This document shows, piece by piece, positions 51,690-60,682 of a DNA stretch of 64,000 nucleotides. The stretch spans positions 1 to 64,000 of the forward strand of contig PLZV01000036.1 in assembly GCA_003152315.1 (NCBI GenBank), written 5' to 3'. The DNA comes from Verrucomicrobiota bacterium (GTDB taxonomy: Bacteria > Verrucomicrobiota > Verrucomicrobiia > Palsa-1439). The position numbers and the translations under genes were made by a program. The first letter of the stretch is position 1; every line of letters begins with the position of its first letter. The notes under the pieces are model-generated. The model saw nothing but the letters and a program-made list of their open reading frames with translations, did no database searches and was not told where the DNA came from.

Positions 51690-51797
51690 TAAGGCTCCTT
51701 TGTCAAGTTCCGCCTGCGAACAGGGCTGAATAAACTCTCCCCACGCGCGTCTATCTTAGGCAGTTGGATCTCTGGCAGCCCCTGAGACTGACACGGA

Positions 51798-54530
51798 TTG
51801 ACGATGCGACGATCATTTGATACAATCCTAGAGCATGGTCCAAGGCGAGGCAGCATTCTCGACCATGAGGAATTTGTGCCAACTCCACAACTTATTGACA
51901 CTCCACCGGTAAAGTCCCTCGAAAAGGCGACGACCACAGATGCGGCGCGGGCCAAATCACCGACCGTGGTTGCGCCGACAGAACGGGTGGTAACGGAGGG
52001 GAAGTTCTTTCGCGTCGGCTCACAGAAATTTCATCCTCGTGGTGTGACCTACGGCCCCTTCAAGCCCGACCAGGTCGGTAGTACCTTTCCGAAGCCCGAG
52101 CAGGTGGAACGTGATTTCGTGTTGATGAAGGAACTCAACGCGAATTGCCTGCGCGTCTATCACGTGCCCCCGCGCTGGTTCCTCGACCTCGCGCAGCAGC
52201 ATGGATTGAAAGTGCTCGTTGACTACTATTGGCCCAAACATACGTGCTTTCTGGAAGATCGCGAGACGATCCAGTTTGCGCAGGACGCGACGCGCCGGGC
52301 GGCCGAGGCGCTGAAGGGCCATCCCGCCGTGTTCGCGCTCACATTGGCAAACGAAATCCCGCCGGACATCGCCCGCTGGTACGGCGCGAAGCGCATTGCG
52401 CGGTTCATCGACGGGCTCGCCGCAATCGTCAAGGAGGTGGATCCGCAACGGCTCGTCACCTTCGTAAATTTTCCCACGACGGAGTTTCTGCAGCCAGCCA
52501 GTCTCGATTTCGTAAGCTTCAATGTCTATCTCCATGAACCGCGTCCCTTTGCGAACTACCTCGACCGCTTGCAGAATATTGCGGGCGACAAACCGCTGCT
52601 GCTGGCCGAGTTTGGCGTCGACTCCATGCGGGAGGGCGAGGACGCCAAGGCGCAGATTCTCAGTGGCCATATCGAGATCGCCTTCCGCGCCGGCCTGGCG
52701 GGCATGTTTCTTTTTGCGTTCACGGACGACTGGCATACCGGCGGCCATCAAATTGAGAATTGGTTTTTCGGACTGACCACACGGGACCGCAAACCGCGCG
52801 GTGCGTTTCACGCTGTGGCCGAGCAGTACAAGCGCGCCCCCCACTTCCCGCTGCCGCAATACCCGAAGGTGAGTGTCGTGGTGGCGAGCTACAACGGTGC
52901 GCGGACCCTGCCGTCGTGCCTTGATTCGCTCACGCACCTGAATTATCCGAATTACGAGATCCTGCTCGTGGATGACGGTTCGACGGACGACACGGCGCGC
53001 GTCGCGACCCACTACCCCACAGTGCGTGCGATCCATCAGCCGAACATGGGGTTGAGCGCCGCGCGCAATACCGGCATCCAGGCCGCCACGGGGGAGATCG
53101 TCTCGTTTACCGACAGTGATTGCCGCGCCGATGAAGACTGGCTGTACTACCTTGTCGGGGATTTGCTTAAGACCGACGCCTGCGCGATCGGCGGCCACAA
53201 TTTTCCGCCGCCTGAGGACAGTCCCACCGCCGGCTGTGTCGCGGTTTCACCGGGCGGCCCGGCGCACGTGATGCTTGACGACCGCAGCGCGGAGCACATT
53301 CCCGGCTGTAACATGGCGTTTTGGAGATGGGCGCTCGAGGAAGCGCACGGGTTCGACGCGCAGTTTCGCGCGGCGGGTGACGACGTGGACATTTGTTGGC
53401 GGTTGCTCCAGCGGGGCCGCAAGATTGCGTTTTCCCACGCGGGGTTTGTCTGGCATTACCGTCGCAACACCATTCAGGCCTACCTGAAGCAGCAGCGCGG
53501 TTACGGCGTCGCGGAGTCCATGTTGCGCCGGAAACATCCGGAGTACTTCAACAGCCTCGGCGGGATGCGCTGGCGCGGTCGCATTTACAGCCCGTCGAAG
53601 ATTGCGGGGTTCTTCGGCAAATTTGTGATTTACCATGGCACCTTTGGCAGCGCGCTTTTCCAGACGCTGTACACGCCAGAACCCAGCGGACTATTGACGG
53701 TCTTGACGAGCCTGGAATGGCATGTTTTATTTACGGTGGGTGCGTTCCTGCTCGCGACGGTCTGGCCGGCCTTGTGGCCGTTGCCCGTGTTGACGGTGCT
53801 CGCGAGCCTGGCCATGGCGACGGCCGCCGCGGTGCGCGTGGAGTTGCCGCCGTGGCAGACGCGCTGGTGGTCGCGGCCGCTGGTGGCGATTTTGTACCTG
53901 TTGCAGCCGATTGTGCGCGGGTGGCCGAGATACGGTCGGCGGCTGCGCCGCTCCGAAACGCCGGTCGCGGCGCGCGAAGCCGTGCGCGCCCTGGCGGCAC
54001 AGCATGAGGGACTGGGTTCCGTGCATACGCTCAATTATTGGAACGAAAAGAGCATCGAGCGCTTCACATTCCTGGAAGCGCTACTGGAGTTGCTCGATCG
54101 CGATCAATGGCAGTCGCGCGCCGACAGCGGTTGGGATGAATTTGATGTGACCATCTACGGCGACCGCTTCAGCAAGGTGCTCGTGAAGACCGTGTCGGAG
54201 AACCACGGCGGCGAGAAGCGCCTATTGCGGGCGCGCCTCGAAGGTGGCTGGACACTGCTCGGAAAGATGTCCTTCTTTGGGGTGGTGCTCGGCATGTGCC
54301 TCGCGTCACGATTGTGGTGGTCGCTGGCGTTGCCGGAGTCGAAAGTTCCCATGTGGATGCTGTGGGGTTTTACAGGAGTGCCGCTGGTGCTGATTGGTCT
54401 CTGGGTGGGATACCTTCACCTGCGCACGCGCCGGAGTGTGCGGCTGGCGACAGCGGTGTTGGATCTCTGTGCCAGGGACCTGAAGTTGATCAAACTCAAC
54501 GCACCAAAGAAGTTTGTGAAACCCGATTAG
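51798..54530 (+). CDS. Fusion of glycoside-hydrolase-like TIM barrel and GT2 glycosyltransferase
   Basis: 910 residues. After a ~60-residue low-complexity N-tail comes a clan GH-A-like barrel (~65-345): FHPRGVTYGPF, RVYHVPPRWFLDLA, acid/base E186 in LTLANEIPPD and nucleophile E271 in PLLLAEFGVDS. Residues ~355-620 are a GT2 domain: VSVVVASYNGARTLPSCLDS, LLVDDGSTDDTA and FTDSDC (metal motif), RLLQRGRKIAFSHAGFVWHY. Two pairs of membrane helices (~640-700, ~810-865) flank a soluble C-terminal part. It could make and trim a polymer. Start codon uncertain (weak ribosome site). The stop overlaps the convergent GT4-like gene. Confidence 0.8.
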   Translation: MTMRRSFDTILEHGPRRGSILDHEEFVPTPQLIDTPPVKSLEKATTTDAARAKSPTVVAPTERVVTEGKFFRVGSQKFHPRGVTYGPFKPDQVGSTFPKPEQVERDFVLMKELNANCLRVYHVPPRWFLDLAQQHGLKVLVDYYWPKHTCFLEDRETIQFAQDATRRAAEALKGHPAVFALTLANEIPPDIARWYGAKRIARFIDGLAAIVKEVDPQRLVTFVNFPTTEFLQPASLDFVSFNVYLHEPRPFANYLDRLQNIAGDKPLLLAEFGVDSMREGEDAKAQILSGHIEIAFRAGLAGMFLFAFTDDWHTGGHQIENWFFGLTTRDRKPRGAFHAVAEQYKRAPHFPLPQYPKVSVVVASYNGARTLPSCLDSLTHLNYPNYEILLVDDGSTDDTARVATHYPTVRAIHQPNMGLSAARNTGIQAATGEIVSFTDSDCRADEDWLYYLVGDLLKTDACAIGGHNFPPPEDSPTAGCVAVSPGGPAHVMLDDRSAEHIPGCNMAFWRWALEEAHGFDAQFRAAGDDVDICWRLLQRGRKIAFSHAGFVWHYRRNTIQAYLKQQRGYGVAESMLRRKHPEYFNSLGGMRWRGRIYSPSKIAGFFGKFVIYHGTFGSALFQTLYTPEPSGLLTVLTSLEWHVLFTVGAFLLATVWPALWPLPVLTVLASLAMATAAAVRVELPPWQTRWWSRPLVAILYLLQPIVRGWPRYGRRLRRSETPVAAREAVRALAAQHEGLGSVHTLNYWNEKSIERFTFLEALLELLDRDQWQSRADSGWDEFDVTIYGDRFSKVLVKTVSENHGGEKRLLRARLEGGWTLLGKMSFFGVVLGMCLASRLWWSLALPESKVPMWMLWGFTGVPLVLIGLWVGYLHLRTRRSVRLATAVLDLCARDLKLIKLNAPKKFVKPD

Positions 54531-55696
54531 CGCGGCACCGGCAGGTCACACGCCAGCAACATCGCCCGCAACACCTTGTCCGAGTCGAAATACTCTTCGG
54601 CAATCCGTCGCGCCACCCGGCAGTTGCGCTCGTAATCCTTTCCGATTTCCTCGACGGCGCGCACGACGTCATCCGCCGTCTGGAAGGCAAAGAGTCCCTC
54701 GCCACACGGCAGGAATTCGCTGAAGCCGGTGTCCTGGACAATCACTGGCTTGCCCGAGGCGAGATACGCCACCGTGCGGTCGCTGAACCAACCGCAGCGT
54801 GTCTTTACGTACCCGTCCTTGGCGACGCTGAATTCGCCGCGGGAGTGGCCCAGGTAATTGAGATAGGCGTTCACACTTCGCGTTGCGGCCAGCGCCTCCG
54901 TGATGATCCAGCCCGCCGCTTCCAGTTGTTGCGCGGGAGCGCCGACACCACCGAGGGCGATCTCGAAGGCTTCACCCGCGCGCTGGGGGAGATCGAGGAA
55001 CTTGAGCATCTCGACGTTCTTTTGCCCGTACGTCACTCCCTGATAGTCGACGCTGCCATACGCGGCCCAACTCATGACGGTGGTGAACCGTTTGGCTTCA
55101 GGCGTGTATCGCGGCTGTATCAATTCCCGGGCCAGTGGCTGGCGAAACGGCTGCCAGCGTAGTCCGTGCGTCGGAATTGGACAATCTGGTTTGCCGATGC
55201 GTTCCCCGAAAGTGAAGTGACAATTGAAATCATAAGGCGACGCATAACCGGCGCAGGAGGTGTTGGGGGTCGGCGACATTTTAAATTGCGTGAATCCCGG
55301 GTCGATATCGACAAAGATTCGCTTGCGACAATCGCGCAACTCCTCAAGCCAGGTTGTCGAGGAGGCGCACAGGATGAAATCTGCCCGGCCGCACAACGTC
55401 TTCACTTCGTCACGTTGCAGGCCGTGCCATTTCCCCGTGGCGTCCACGTAACACCAGCGCCGGATGCCGATGTGCTCGAAAAATGGCAGGATCTGGCCGA
55501 GCCCATAGGTCGGATCATCGCTCATGGTATTGGTTCGCGGGTCGTAACACGCCTGTTCCCAGCCATGGTGCTCGAGAAAGACGACTTCGTAACCGAGCTT
55601 CGCGAGGCCCGCGAGGAAGTGATACTGCGACAACAAATGGCCCCCGAGCGGATAACGGGTCAGATAGCCCGCCACAATGGCGACGGGACGGCTCAC
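54527..55696 (-). CDS. GT4-like (GT-B fold) protein, paralogue B
   Basis: 389 residues. The N-terminal part starts VAIVAGYLTRYPLGGHLLSQ and has a VVFLEHHGWEQACYDP motif; the C-terminal part has GYVKTRCGWFSDRTVAYLASGKPVIVQDTGFSEFLPCGEGLFAFQT, the donor-side pattern of GT-B enzymes though without a canonical EX7E. It is about one third similar by eye to the next gene and shares VKxRxGWFS. Its start overlaps the paralogue stop (ATGA). Probably a cytoplasmic glycosyltransferase; specificity unknown. Confidence 0.7.
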   Translation of the reverse strand: MSRPVAIVAGYLTRYPLGGHLLSQYHFLAGLAKLGYEVVFLEHHGWEQACYDPRTNTMSDDPTYGLGQILPFFEHIGIRRWCYVDATGKWHGLQRDEVKTLCGRADFILCASSTTWLEELRDCRKRIFVDIDPGFTQFKMSPTPNTSCAGYASPYDFNCHFTFGERIGKPDCPIPTHGLRWQPFRQPLARELIQPRYTPEAKRFTTVMSWAAYGSVDYQGVTYGQKNVEMLKFLDLPQRAGEAFEIALGGVGAPAQQLEAAGWIITEALAATRSVNAYLNYLGHSRGEFSVAKDGYVKTRCGWFSDRTVAYLASGKPVIVQDTGFSEFLPCGEGLFAFQTADDVVRAVEEIGKDYERNCRVARRIAEEYFDSDKVLRAMLLACDLPVPR

Positions 55697-56844
55697 GCAC
55701 CCGCCCTGGTGATGAGGTCGGCAAGTACCTGCCGCGCGTCGAACATCTTTGCGGCCAACTGACGCGCGGCGCGGGAATGCGCGGCGTAGTCGGTGTTGAC
55801 CGCCTCAATGCCCCTGAGGGCTTCGTCGATGGTCTGGTAAGCGAACAGTCCATGTCCCGTCGGATAACTGTTGCTCCAGCCGGTATCCTGCAATACGCAC
55901 GGACGACCCAGCGCCAGGTAACACGCGCTCCGGCAACTGAACCAACCGCTACGGGATTTGACGTAGCCTTCTTTCGCGACGCTCCATTCACCTTTCGAGC
56001 GGCGCAGGTATTCGCGGTACGTCCAGGGATCGGGCAAATACCCGGCGGGTTCGATGATCTGCCAGCCCTTTTGCTGCAGCATCTCGGTTGGGCGTTTCAT
56101 GCCCGGGCCCATGCCCATCGCGATCTCGAACTTTTGCGCCGTTCGCCCCGGCAGATCGACGAATTTCAGGAACTCAACGTCCTTCTGTCCCCACGTTTCG
56201 CCGTTGTACTCGCAACTCTTGTACGAAACCCAGTTCATCACCGTCGTGAACACGTCCCGTGGTGGCTCGGCGGGAAGCTCCCACCAGTCGAGCACGATCG
56301 GTTGACGCGTGGGAATCCAGGCGAACCCAACTGCGGGGATGCGGCAATCCGCTGCGCCGATATTCTCGGCAAAGGTAAAATGCCGGTCGTGCGCGCGGAT
56401 GCGGTCGATCACATCCTGTTTACCCGAGGCAAGCGCGACCTGGGTAAACATCGGGTCGGAGTCGAGAAAAACCTTGCACGAGATCGCGAGATATTCGGGC
56501 CGCAGCCACCCGCAGCCGGAAACGTTCAAATAGAGGTCCGCCGTCGCGCAAATCTCCTTCGCGGCCGCTTCCGTGTGGCCGTGGTAGCTCGCGTCCGGCG
56601 CGCTACGGTAAATCCAGCGGTCGGCGAGCCCGAGTTTCTCCATGACCCCGCGAAGATAGTCGACATTGTAACTGGCGTCCGCGGAGACGGTATTCTTGAT
56701 CGGGTCATACGGCCACATCTCCGTGTCTTCGAGGTAAAACACATCGTGTCCCAACTGGCGGAAGCCTTCAACGTACTGCAAATAATCCCACGCGACGCCG
56801 CCGAAAGCGTATTGCCCGACCAATCCCGTGACCACGATGCGCAT
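55693..56844 (-). CDS. GT4-like (GT-B fold) protein, paralogue A
   Basis: 383 residues from ATG 56844 (frame open 12 codons further). N-terminal RIVVTGLVGQYAFGGVAWDY and HDVFYLEDTEMWPYDP; C-terminal GYVKSRSGWFSCRSACYLALGRPCVLQDTGWSNSYPTGHGLFAYQT, parallel to paralogue B. The tail RAARQLAAKMFDARQVLADL resembles the end of GT4 enzymes. It lacks the EX7E pair. Preceded by a good promoter with only 7 nt to the ATG and no Shine-Dalgarno. It forms a two-gene unit with paralogue B. Confidence 0.7.
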   Translation of the reverse strand: MRIVVTGLVGQYAFGGVAWDYLQYVEGFRQLGHDVFYLEDTEMWPYDPIKNTVSADASYNVDYLRGVMEKLGLADRWIYRSAPDASYHGHTEAAAKEICATADLYLNVSGCGWLRPEYLAISCKVFLDSDPMFTQVALASGKQDVIDRIRAHDRHFTFAENIGAADCRIPAVGFAWIPTRQPIVLDWWELPAEPPRDVFTTVMNWVSYKSCEYNGETWGQKDVEFLKFVDLPGRTAQKFEIAMGMGPGMKRPTEMLQQKGWQIIEPAGYLPDPWTYREYLRRSKGEWSVAKEGYVKSRSGWFSCRSACYLALGRPCVLQDTGWSNSYPTGHGLFAYQTIDEALRGIEAVNTDYAAHSRAARQLAAKMFDARQVLADLITRAGA

Positions 56845-56851
56845 CACGGCA

Positions 56852-56880
56852 TTTATAAACTGCTTTTGCACTCGACACAA
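56852..56880 (-). promoter_or_regulatory. Promoter of the GT4-like pair
   Basis: Minus strand: TTGTGT (complement of 56875-56880), 17-nt spacer, TATAAA (complement of 56852-56857), then 7 nt to ATG 56844 with no Shine-Dalgarno. Confidence 0.55.
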
Positions 56881-56907
56881 TCATGGCCGCATTTCACAGT
56901 ACGCCGC

Positions 56908-58383
56908 ATGCGCAGCGACAAACTGCTGGCCGCGGTAACGCTGGTCGTGGGCGTTCTCGCGTTTGCGGTCGTGCTGGCGTATCACCGCATCGTCGACGGA
57001 GATTTGTGGGCGCGGCTGGCCGTTGGCGCGCACGTGTGGCGGACCGGCAGCCTGATGCGCCACGATGTGTTTGCGTTCACGCCGACCCTGCCCGAATGGA
57101 TCGATCACGAATGGGGCGCGGGCGTGATGTTCTTCGGGCTGCTCAACGCCTTTGGCCCTGTGTCGCTCATGCTGCTAAAGATCGTCACGGGGTGCGCGGC
57201 AATTCTTCTGTGCCTGTTTACCGCGCGACGCAACAGAACCGGCTGGCCCACGCTGTTGCTCCTGGCGATTCCTTGTGCGGTGGCGGTACTGCCGGGTTAT
57301 GTGACGGTGGTGCGCAGTCACGCGTTGACGTACCTGTTCTTTGCGCTGACGTTGCTCTGCCTCGAAGCAATGCGCGACGGGCGACGCTGGCCGGCATTCG
57401 TTATCACACCCCTCATGCTCGTGTGGGCGAACGTGCACGGGGGGTTCGTGGTCGGGCTTATTGCGATTGTAGTCTACGCGGCGTTGGTGCGGACGCGAAC
57501 GATGCTCGTCACACTGTTAGCCGCCATCGCGGTCACGTGTATCAATCCGTACGGGCTTCATTACTGGACATATCTCGTGCCCGCCTGGCTGCATCCGCGC
57601 GCGGACATCACCGAGTGGAGTTCGATGCCCATCTTGGGTGGCGATCCGTACTTCGGGTTTCGCATCCTGTTCCTTATCGCGATCGTCGTGATTGCCGCGG
57701 AATGGAAACAACGGACCGCATTGGGACTGACAATTCTCGCGCTGACGGCAATCGCTGCGTGGCTGCATCGACGTCATGCGCCGTTTTTTGGGCTGGCAGC
57801 CCTCGTCTATCTCGGGCCATACGCGGAGCGCTGGTGCCGCCGCGTGCCATCCGTTGCCGTCCTGGCGATTCACGGAGTGCTGGTGGCATTTGTGGTAGTG
57901 CGGTTCTTGCCGCAGGCCTCGCTGGAACCGGCGGTGCCGGCGAGTTTCTATCCCGTGGGCGCGGTCGCAACACTGGATCGGGCCGGCATCAAAGGAAACC
58001 TTGCCGTGCCGTTTCGCTGGGGCAGCTACGCCTCGTGGCGGCTGGCACCCAGGATCAAAGTCTCAATGGACGGGCGTTACGAGGAAACGTATCCAGACGC
58101 GACGTTCGAGATGAACCGCGCATTTTTCCACAGGATCGGAGTGGATTGGGACCGGCTCCTGCGAGAATACCGCGTGGATTTCATCATTTTGGAGTTACGG
58201 ACAACGCAGCTTTCGCCCCCTGATCTGCGCGAACACGGCTACGAAGTAATCCGAGCCGATGACACGTCAGTGCTGCTCGCCCGGAGTGAATTCGCGCCGG
58301 TGTTGCGCACGGCGGCGGCAAGGCTCCCGTCCACACCTTTCGACCAGCTCGATCCGCGACTCGCAGCTCGCTGGTTGCCGTGA
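56908..58383 (+). CDS. Polytopic membrane protein, GT-C-like
   Basis: 491 residues from ATG 56908. About 9-10 hydrophobic segments up to ~330 and a soluble C-terminal part of ~150 residues. The first periplasmic loop has DGDLWARLAVGAHVWRTGSL followed by HDVFAFTPTLPEWIDHEWG, with acidic residues where GT-C enzymes keep catalytic Asp/Glu. The frame is open back to 55483 across the antisense GT4-like gene; that extension is a GC-driven shadow. It is divergent from the GT4-like pair and may act on the same glycan. Family not firmly recognised. Confidence 0.7.
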   Translation: MRSDKLLAAVTLVVGVLAFAVVLAYHRIVDGDLWARLAVGAHVWRTGSLMRHDVFAFTPTLPEWIDHEWGAGVMFFGLLNAFGPVSLMLLKIVTGCAAILLCLFTARRNRTGWPTLLLLAIPCAVAVLPGYVTVVRSHALTYLFFALTLLCLEAMRDGRRWPAFVITPLMLVWANVHGGFVVGLIAIVVYAALVRTRTMLVTLLAAIAVTCINPYGLHYWTYLVPAWLHPRADITEWSSMPILGGDPYFGFRILFLIAIVVIAAEWKQRTALGLTILALTAIAAWLHRRHAPFFGLAALVYLGPYAERWCRRVPSVAVLAIHGVLVAFVVVRFLPQASLEPAVPASFYPVGAVATLDRAGIKGNLAVPFRWGSYASWRLAPRIKVSMDGRYEETYPDATFEMNRAFFHRIGVDWDRLLREYRVDFIILELRTTQLSPPDLREHGYEVIRADDTSVLLARSEFAPVLRTAAARLPSTPFDQLDPRLAARWLP

Positions 58384-58404
58384 AGAATTACCGCCAGCCA
58401 TTCG

Positions 58405-60579
58405 CTACAGCGCGGTTAAAATCTCCGCCGGCGCCTTCTCGATGCGGTCGATGCGGAATTTCTGCGGGCCGGTGTCACCCTTCCAGTCGATGGTGTCGCC
58501 GGCGTGTTTGTTGAGCAGGGCCTGGGCGAGGGCGGCGGGGTAACTGATGATGCCGCGGGCAGGGTCACTGTCCCACGCGCCGAGGATGTAATAGGTGTGT
58601 GATTGCTTCGCGCCGAGGTCGGTGACGGTAACGCTGGTGCCGATGCTGACGAGATCGGTCTTGGCGTCGGCGAAGTCGGTGGCCTGCGCGCGTGAGAGGA
58701 GGCTTTCGAGTTCGGCGCGGCGGCGCATCAGGAGTTTTTGCGTGTCCTTGGCGGCCTTGAACTCAAAATTCTCGCGCAAGTCCCCGTAACTGCGGGCCAA
58801 ACCGATCTCCTTGCTATTCGCTGGAATCTTCTTCTGCACGATGTCCTCGAGCTCGGCCATGCGTTTGTGGTAACTGGCCCACGAGACGATAATCGGCTGC
58901 TCCTTGACTGTTTTCGAGACGAGGGACTCCTTTACGAATGGGTGTTCCTTGACGATGCGCGCCATCAGCGAACGGCGGTCGAGTTCCTCGATTGCGCCGC
59001 TGGCCAGGATCAGGCGCGTCAGGTTGCGGACGGTTTCGGTATCAGCCTCGGCGAGGAGATCGGCCACCAATTCTCCCTCCTCAAAAAGCACATCACGGAG
59101 CTTCTTATTGGCGGACTTGGTGGGCGCCGACTCAATGGCTTCCACGACTGCAAGCAGGAGCGCGGGAGTCTGGAAGTCGTCGAGCCAGGGGTAGGCCTTG
59201 CGGGAGGCCGGTGTGGAGACATTGCGGCAGATCCAGCACAACAACTCGGCGCCCGCAGTTTGATTGTGCACCCATTGCTTGATGGCGCCGGCATGCTGGC
59301 CCAGCAGATCGGGAATCTCATCGAGAACTTTTGTGGAGAATCGATTGAATTCCTTGAACAGGCGGTCGGGCGCGGAAGTTTTGAGGACCGCGAGCACGCG
59401 TTTCTGAGCGGACGTACTCAAGTCGTCCAGCAATGCCGATAGATTGTAGATCCCCGCAAGCAAGTTGGTGAGAAAGGCGCCGGCGTCCTCGACGGTTGTT
59501 TGCCGGCGGCGACCGAGTTGTTCGAGGACGACAGCAGCTTCGATGCGCTCGGGCTGGCGGCTGATCGGTGTCTTGTTCAAGGCGTCCAGCAGCGCATCCT
59601 GAAACTCCTGGATCAGGAGGTCGGCGTTGTCCATTTCATCGACACGCTTGAGGAATTCCCGGGCGACAGCGGTCTTCTGGATGAGGCCCTTTGCGGTTCG
59701 GAAGTCTTCGAGGATTTCATCCTGTTGCGAGACCGGCGCGGTGCGCAGCACAATGGGGTCGGTCTTTTTCACGGCGAGGTCGAAATGCGGATCCTTCTTC
59801 GCCAGCTTGCGGACATTGTCCCACCACTTCTTCCAATGATCCGTGGGCACAACCGAGCCCGCGAGCATGGCTTCGATGCGATCAGCAGTCGTGGAGCGAT
59901 TGAGGCTGACGAGCGCCAGGCGAAGAAGGGCGACGGGGTCTTCGGTGCTGAGACGCTTGAGACCGTCAAGGTCGGTCAATTTGCGGACTTCAACATGTTC
60001 ATGGCTCACCGGTGTGAGGCTTGTTGCGGCATACGCGAGTTGCATTGAGTGGGAAGGGTTGTGCGCAAAACCAACGACGATCTGTCCCAGAGTGGTATCG
60101 AAGGTCTTAACACGGCCAAAGCCCCAACTCTTGTGCTGGCAAAACGCGTCCGGTTGGAGAGCCAGCAGGGTTTCGATTCGGGTTAGCGCTGTCGGAAGCG
60201 GCGTGCGATTGTGATCGAGCTCGGCAACGGTGAGGATGGTTTTCAGACGCGGATCTTTTTCATGGATCTCGCTGAGCGCTTCGGTTATTTCGGCTCGGAG
60301 CTGTTTGTCGAGTGGGTGCGCTTCTGTTTGCAACTTAAGGGCATACAACCATTCACGGTGCTTACCTGCGGCCTTGATACTCTCGGCGATAAGCGAAGCC
60401 AACTCCGCGGCCAGTGCGTGCTGGCCAGCGTCCGCAAATTCTTTCACAAGCAGGAGCAAGAATTCGGGTTGGTCAGTTAATTGCTCCGCTAATTCAAGCC
60501 ACAGGGCTTGAGCGTTGTCCCAGTCCTTTTGGGATAGGAGGGTTGTGAGTTGCTGGTGGTGTTTTTGGGTCGAACTCAT
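58405..60579 (-). CDS. Gre-type transcription factor with long N-terminal helical region
   Basis: 724 residues. The last ~155 residues are Gre-like: the coiled coil MAELEDIVQKKIPANSKEIG then LARSYGDLRENFEFKAAKDT, with the tip Asp and Glu (GDLREN) needed for transcript cleavage, and the C-terminal FKBP-like domain (SIGTSVTVTDLGAKQSHTYY, GDTIDWKGDTGPQKFRIDRI). The first ~560 residues are helical repeats without a recognised domain. Ordinary GreA/GreB have ~158 residues. It should bind RNA polymerase secondary channel and rescue arrested complexes; the large N-terminal region may recruit other partners. Divergent from the Wza-like gene. Confidence 0.88.
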   Translation of the reverse strand: MSSTQKHHQQLTTLLSQKDWDNAQALWLELAEQLTDQPEFLLLLVKEFADAGQHALAAELASLIAESIKAAGKHREWLYALKLQTEAHPLDKQLRAEITEALSEIHEKDPRLKTILTVAELDHNRTPLPTALTRIETLLALQPDAFCQHKSWGFGRVKTFDTTLGQIVVGFAHNPSHSMQLAYAATSLTPVSHEHVEVRKLTDLDGLKRLSTEDPVALLRLALVSLNRSTTADRIEAMLAGSVVPTDHWKKWWDNVRKLAKKDPHFDLAVKKTDPIVLRTAPVSQQDEILEDFRTAKGLIQKTAVAREFLKRVDEMDNADLLIQEFQDALLDALNKTPISRQPERIEAAVVLEQLGRRRQTTVEDAGAFLTNLLAGIYNLSALLDDLSTSAQKRVLAVLKTSAPDRLFKEFNRFSTKVLDEIPDLLGQHAGAIKQWVHNQTAGAELLCWICRNVSTPASRKAYPWLDDFQTPALLLAVVEAIESAPTKSANKKLRDVLFEEGELVADLLAEADTETVRNLTRLILASGAIEELDRRSLMARIVKEHPFVKESLVSKTVKEQPIIVSWASYHKRMAELEDIVQKKIPANSKEIGLARSYGDLRENFEFKAAKDTQKLLMRRRAELESLLSRAQATDFADAKTDLVSIGTSVTVTDLGAKQSHTYYILGAWDSDPARGIISYPAALAQALLNKHAGDTIDWKGDTGPQKFRIDRIEKAPAEILTAL

Positions 60580-60644
60580 TTGGAATCAAGGAGTTTCTGG
60601 TTTGGTAATGATGGTTGCCAACGGAAAAGCTGCGGGTCGCCCGC

Positions 60645-60673
60645 TTGACGGGGCTAGAGGCCACGGATATGAT
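60645..60673 (+). promoter_or_regulatory. Promoter of the Wza/Wzc module
   Basis: TTGACG at 60645-60650, 17-nt spacer, TATGAT at 60668-60673, then 9 nt to ATG 60683 with no Shine-Dalgarno. The predicted transcript starts within a few bases of the start codon. Confidence 0.6.
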
Positions 60674-60682
60674 GGCCGGCCG

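Noticed and set aside
55483-56907. 475-codon open extension upstream of the membrane protein gene at 56908
   Set aside because: It lies antisense to the GT4-like gene, reads as Arg/Pro-rich sequence without domains, and the real protein starts with a clear membrane segment at 56908. High GC explains the absence of stops.
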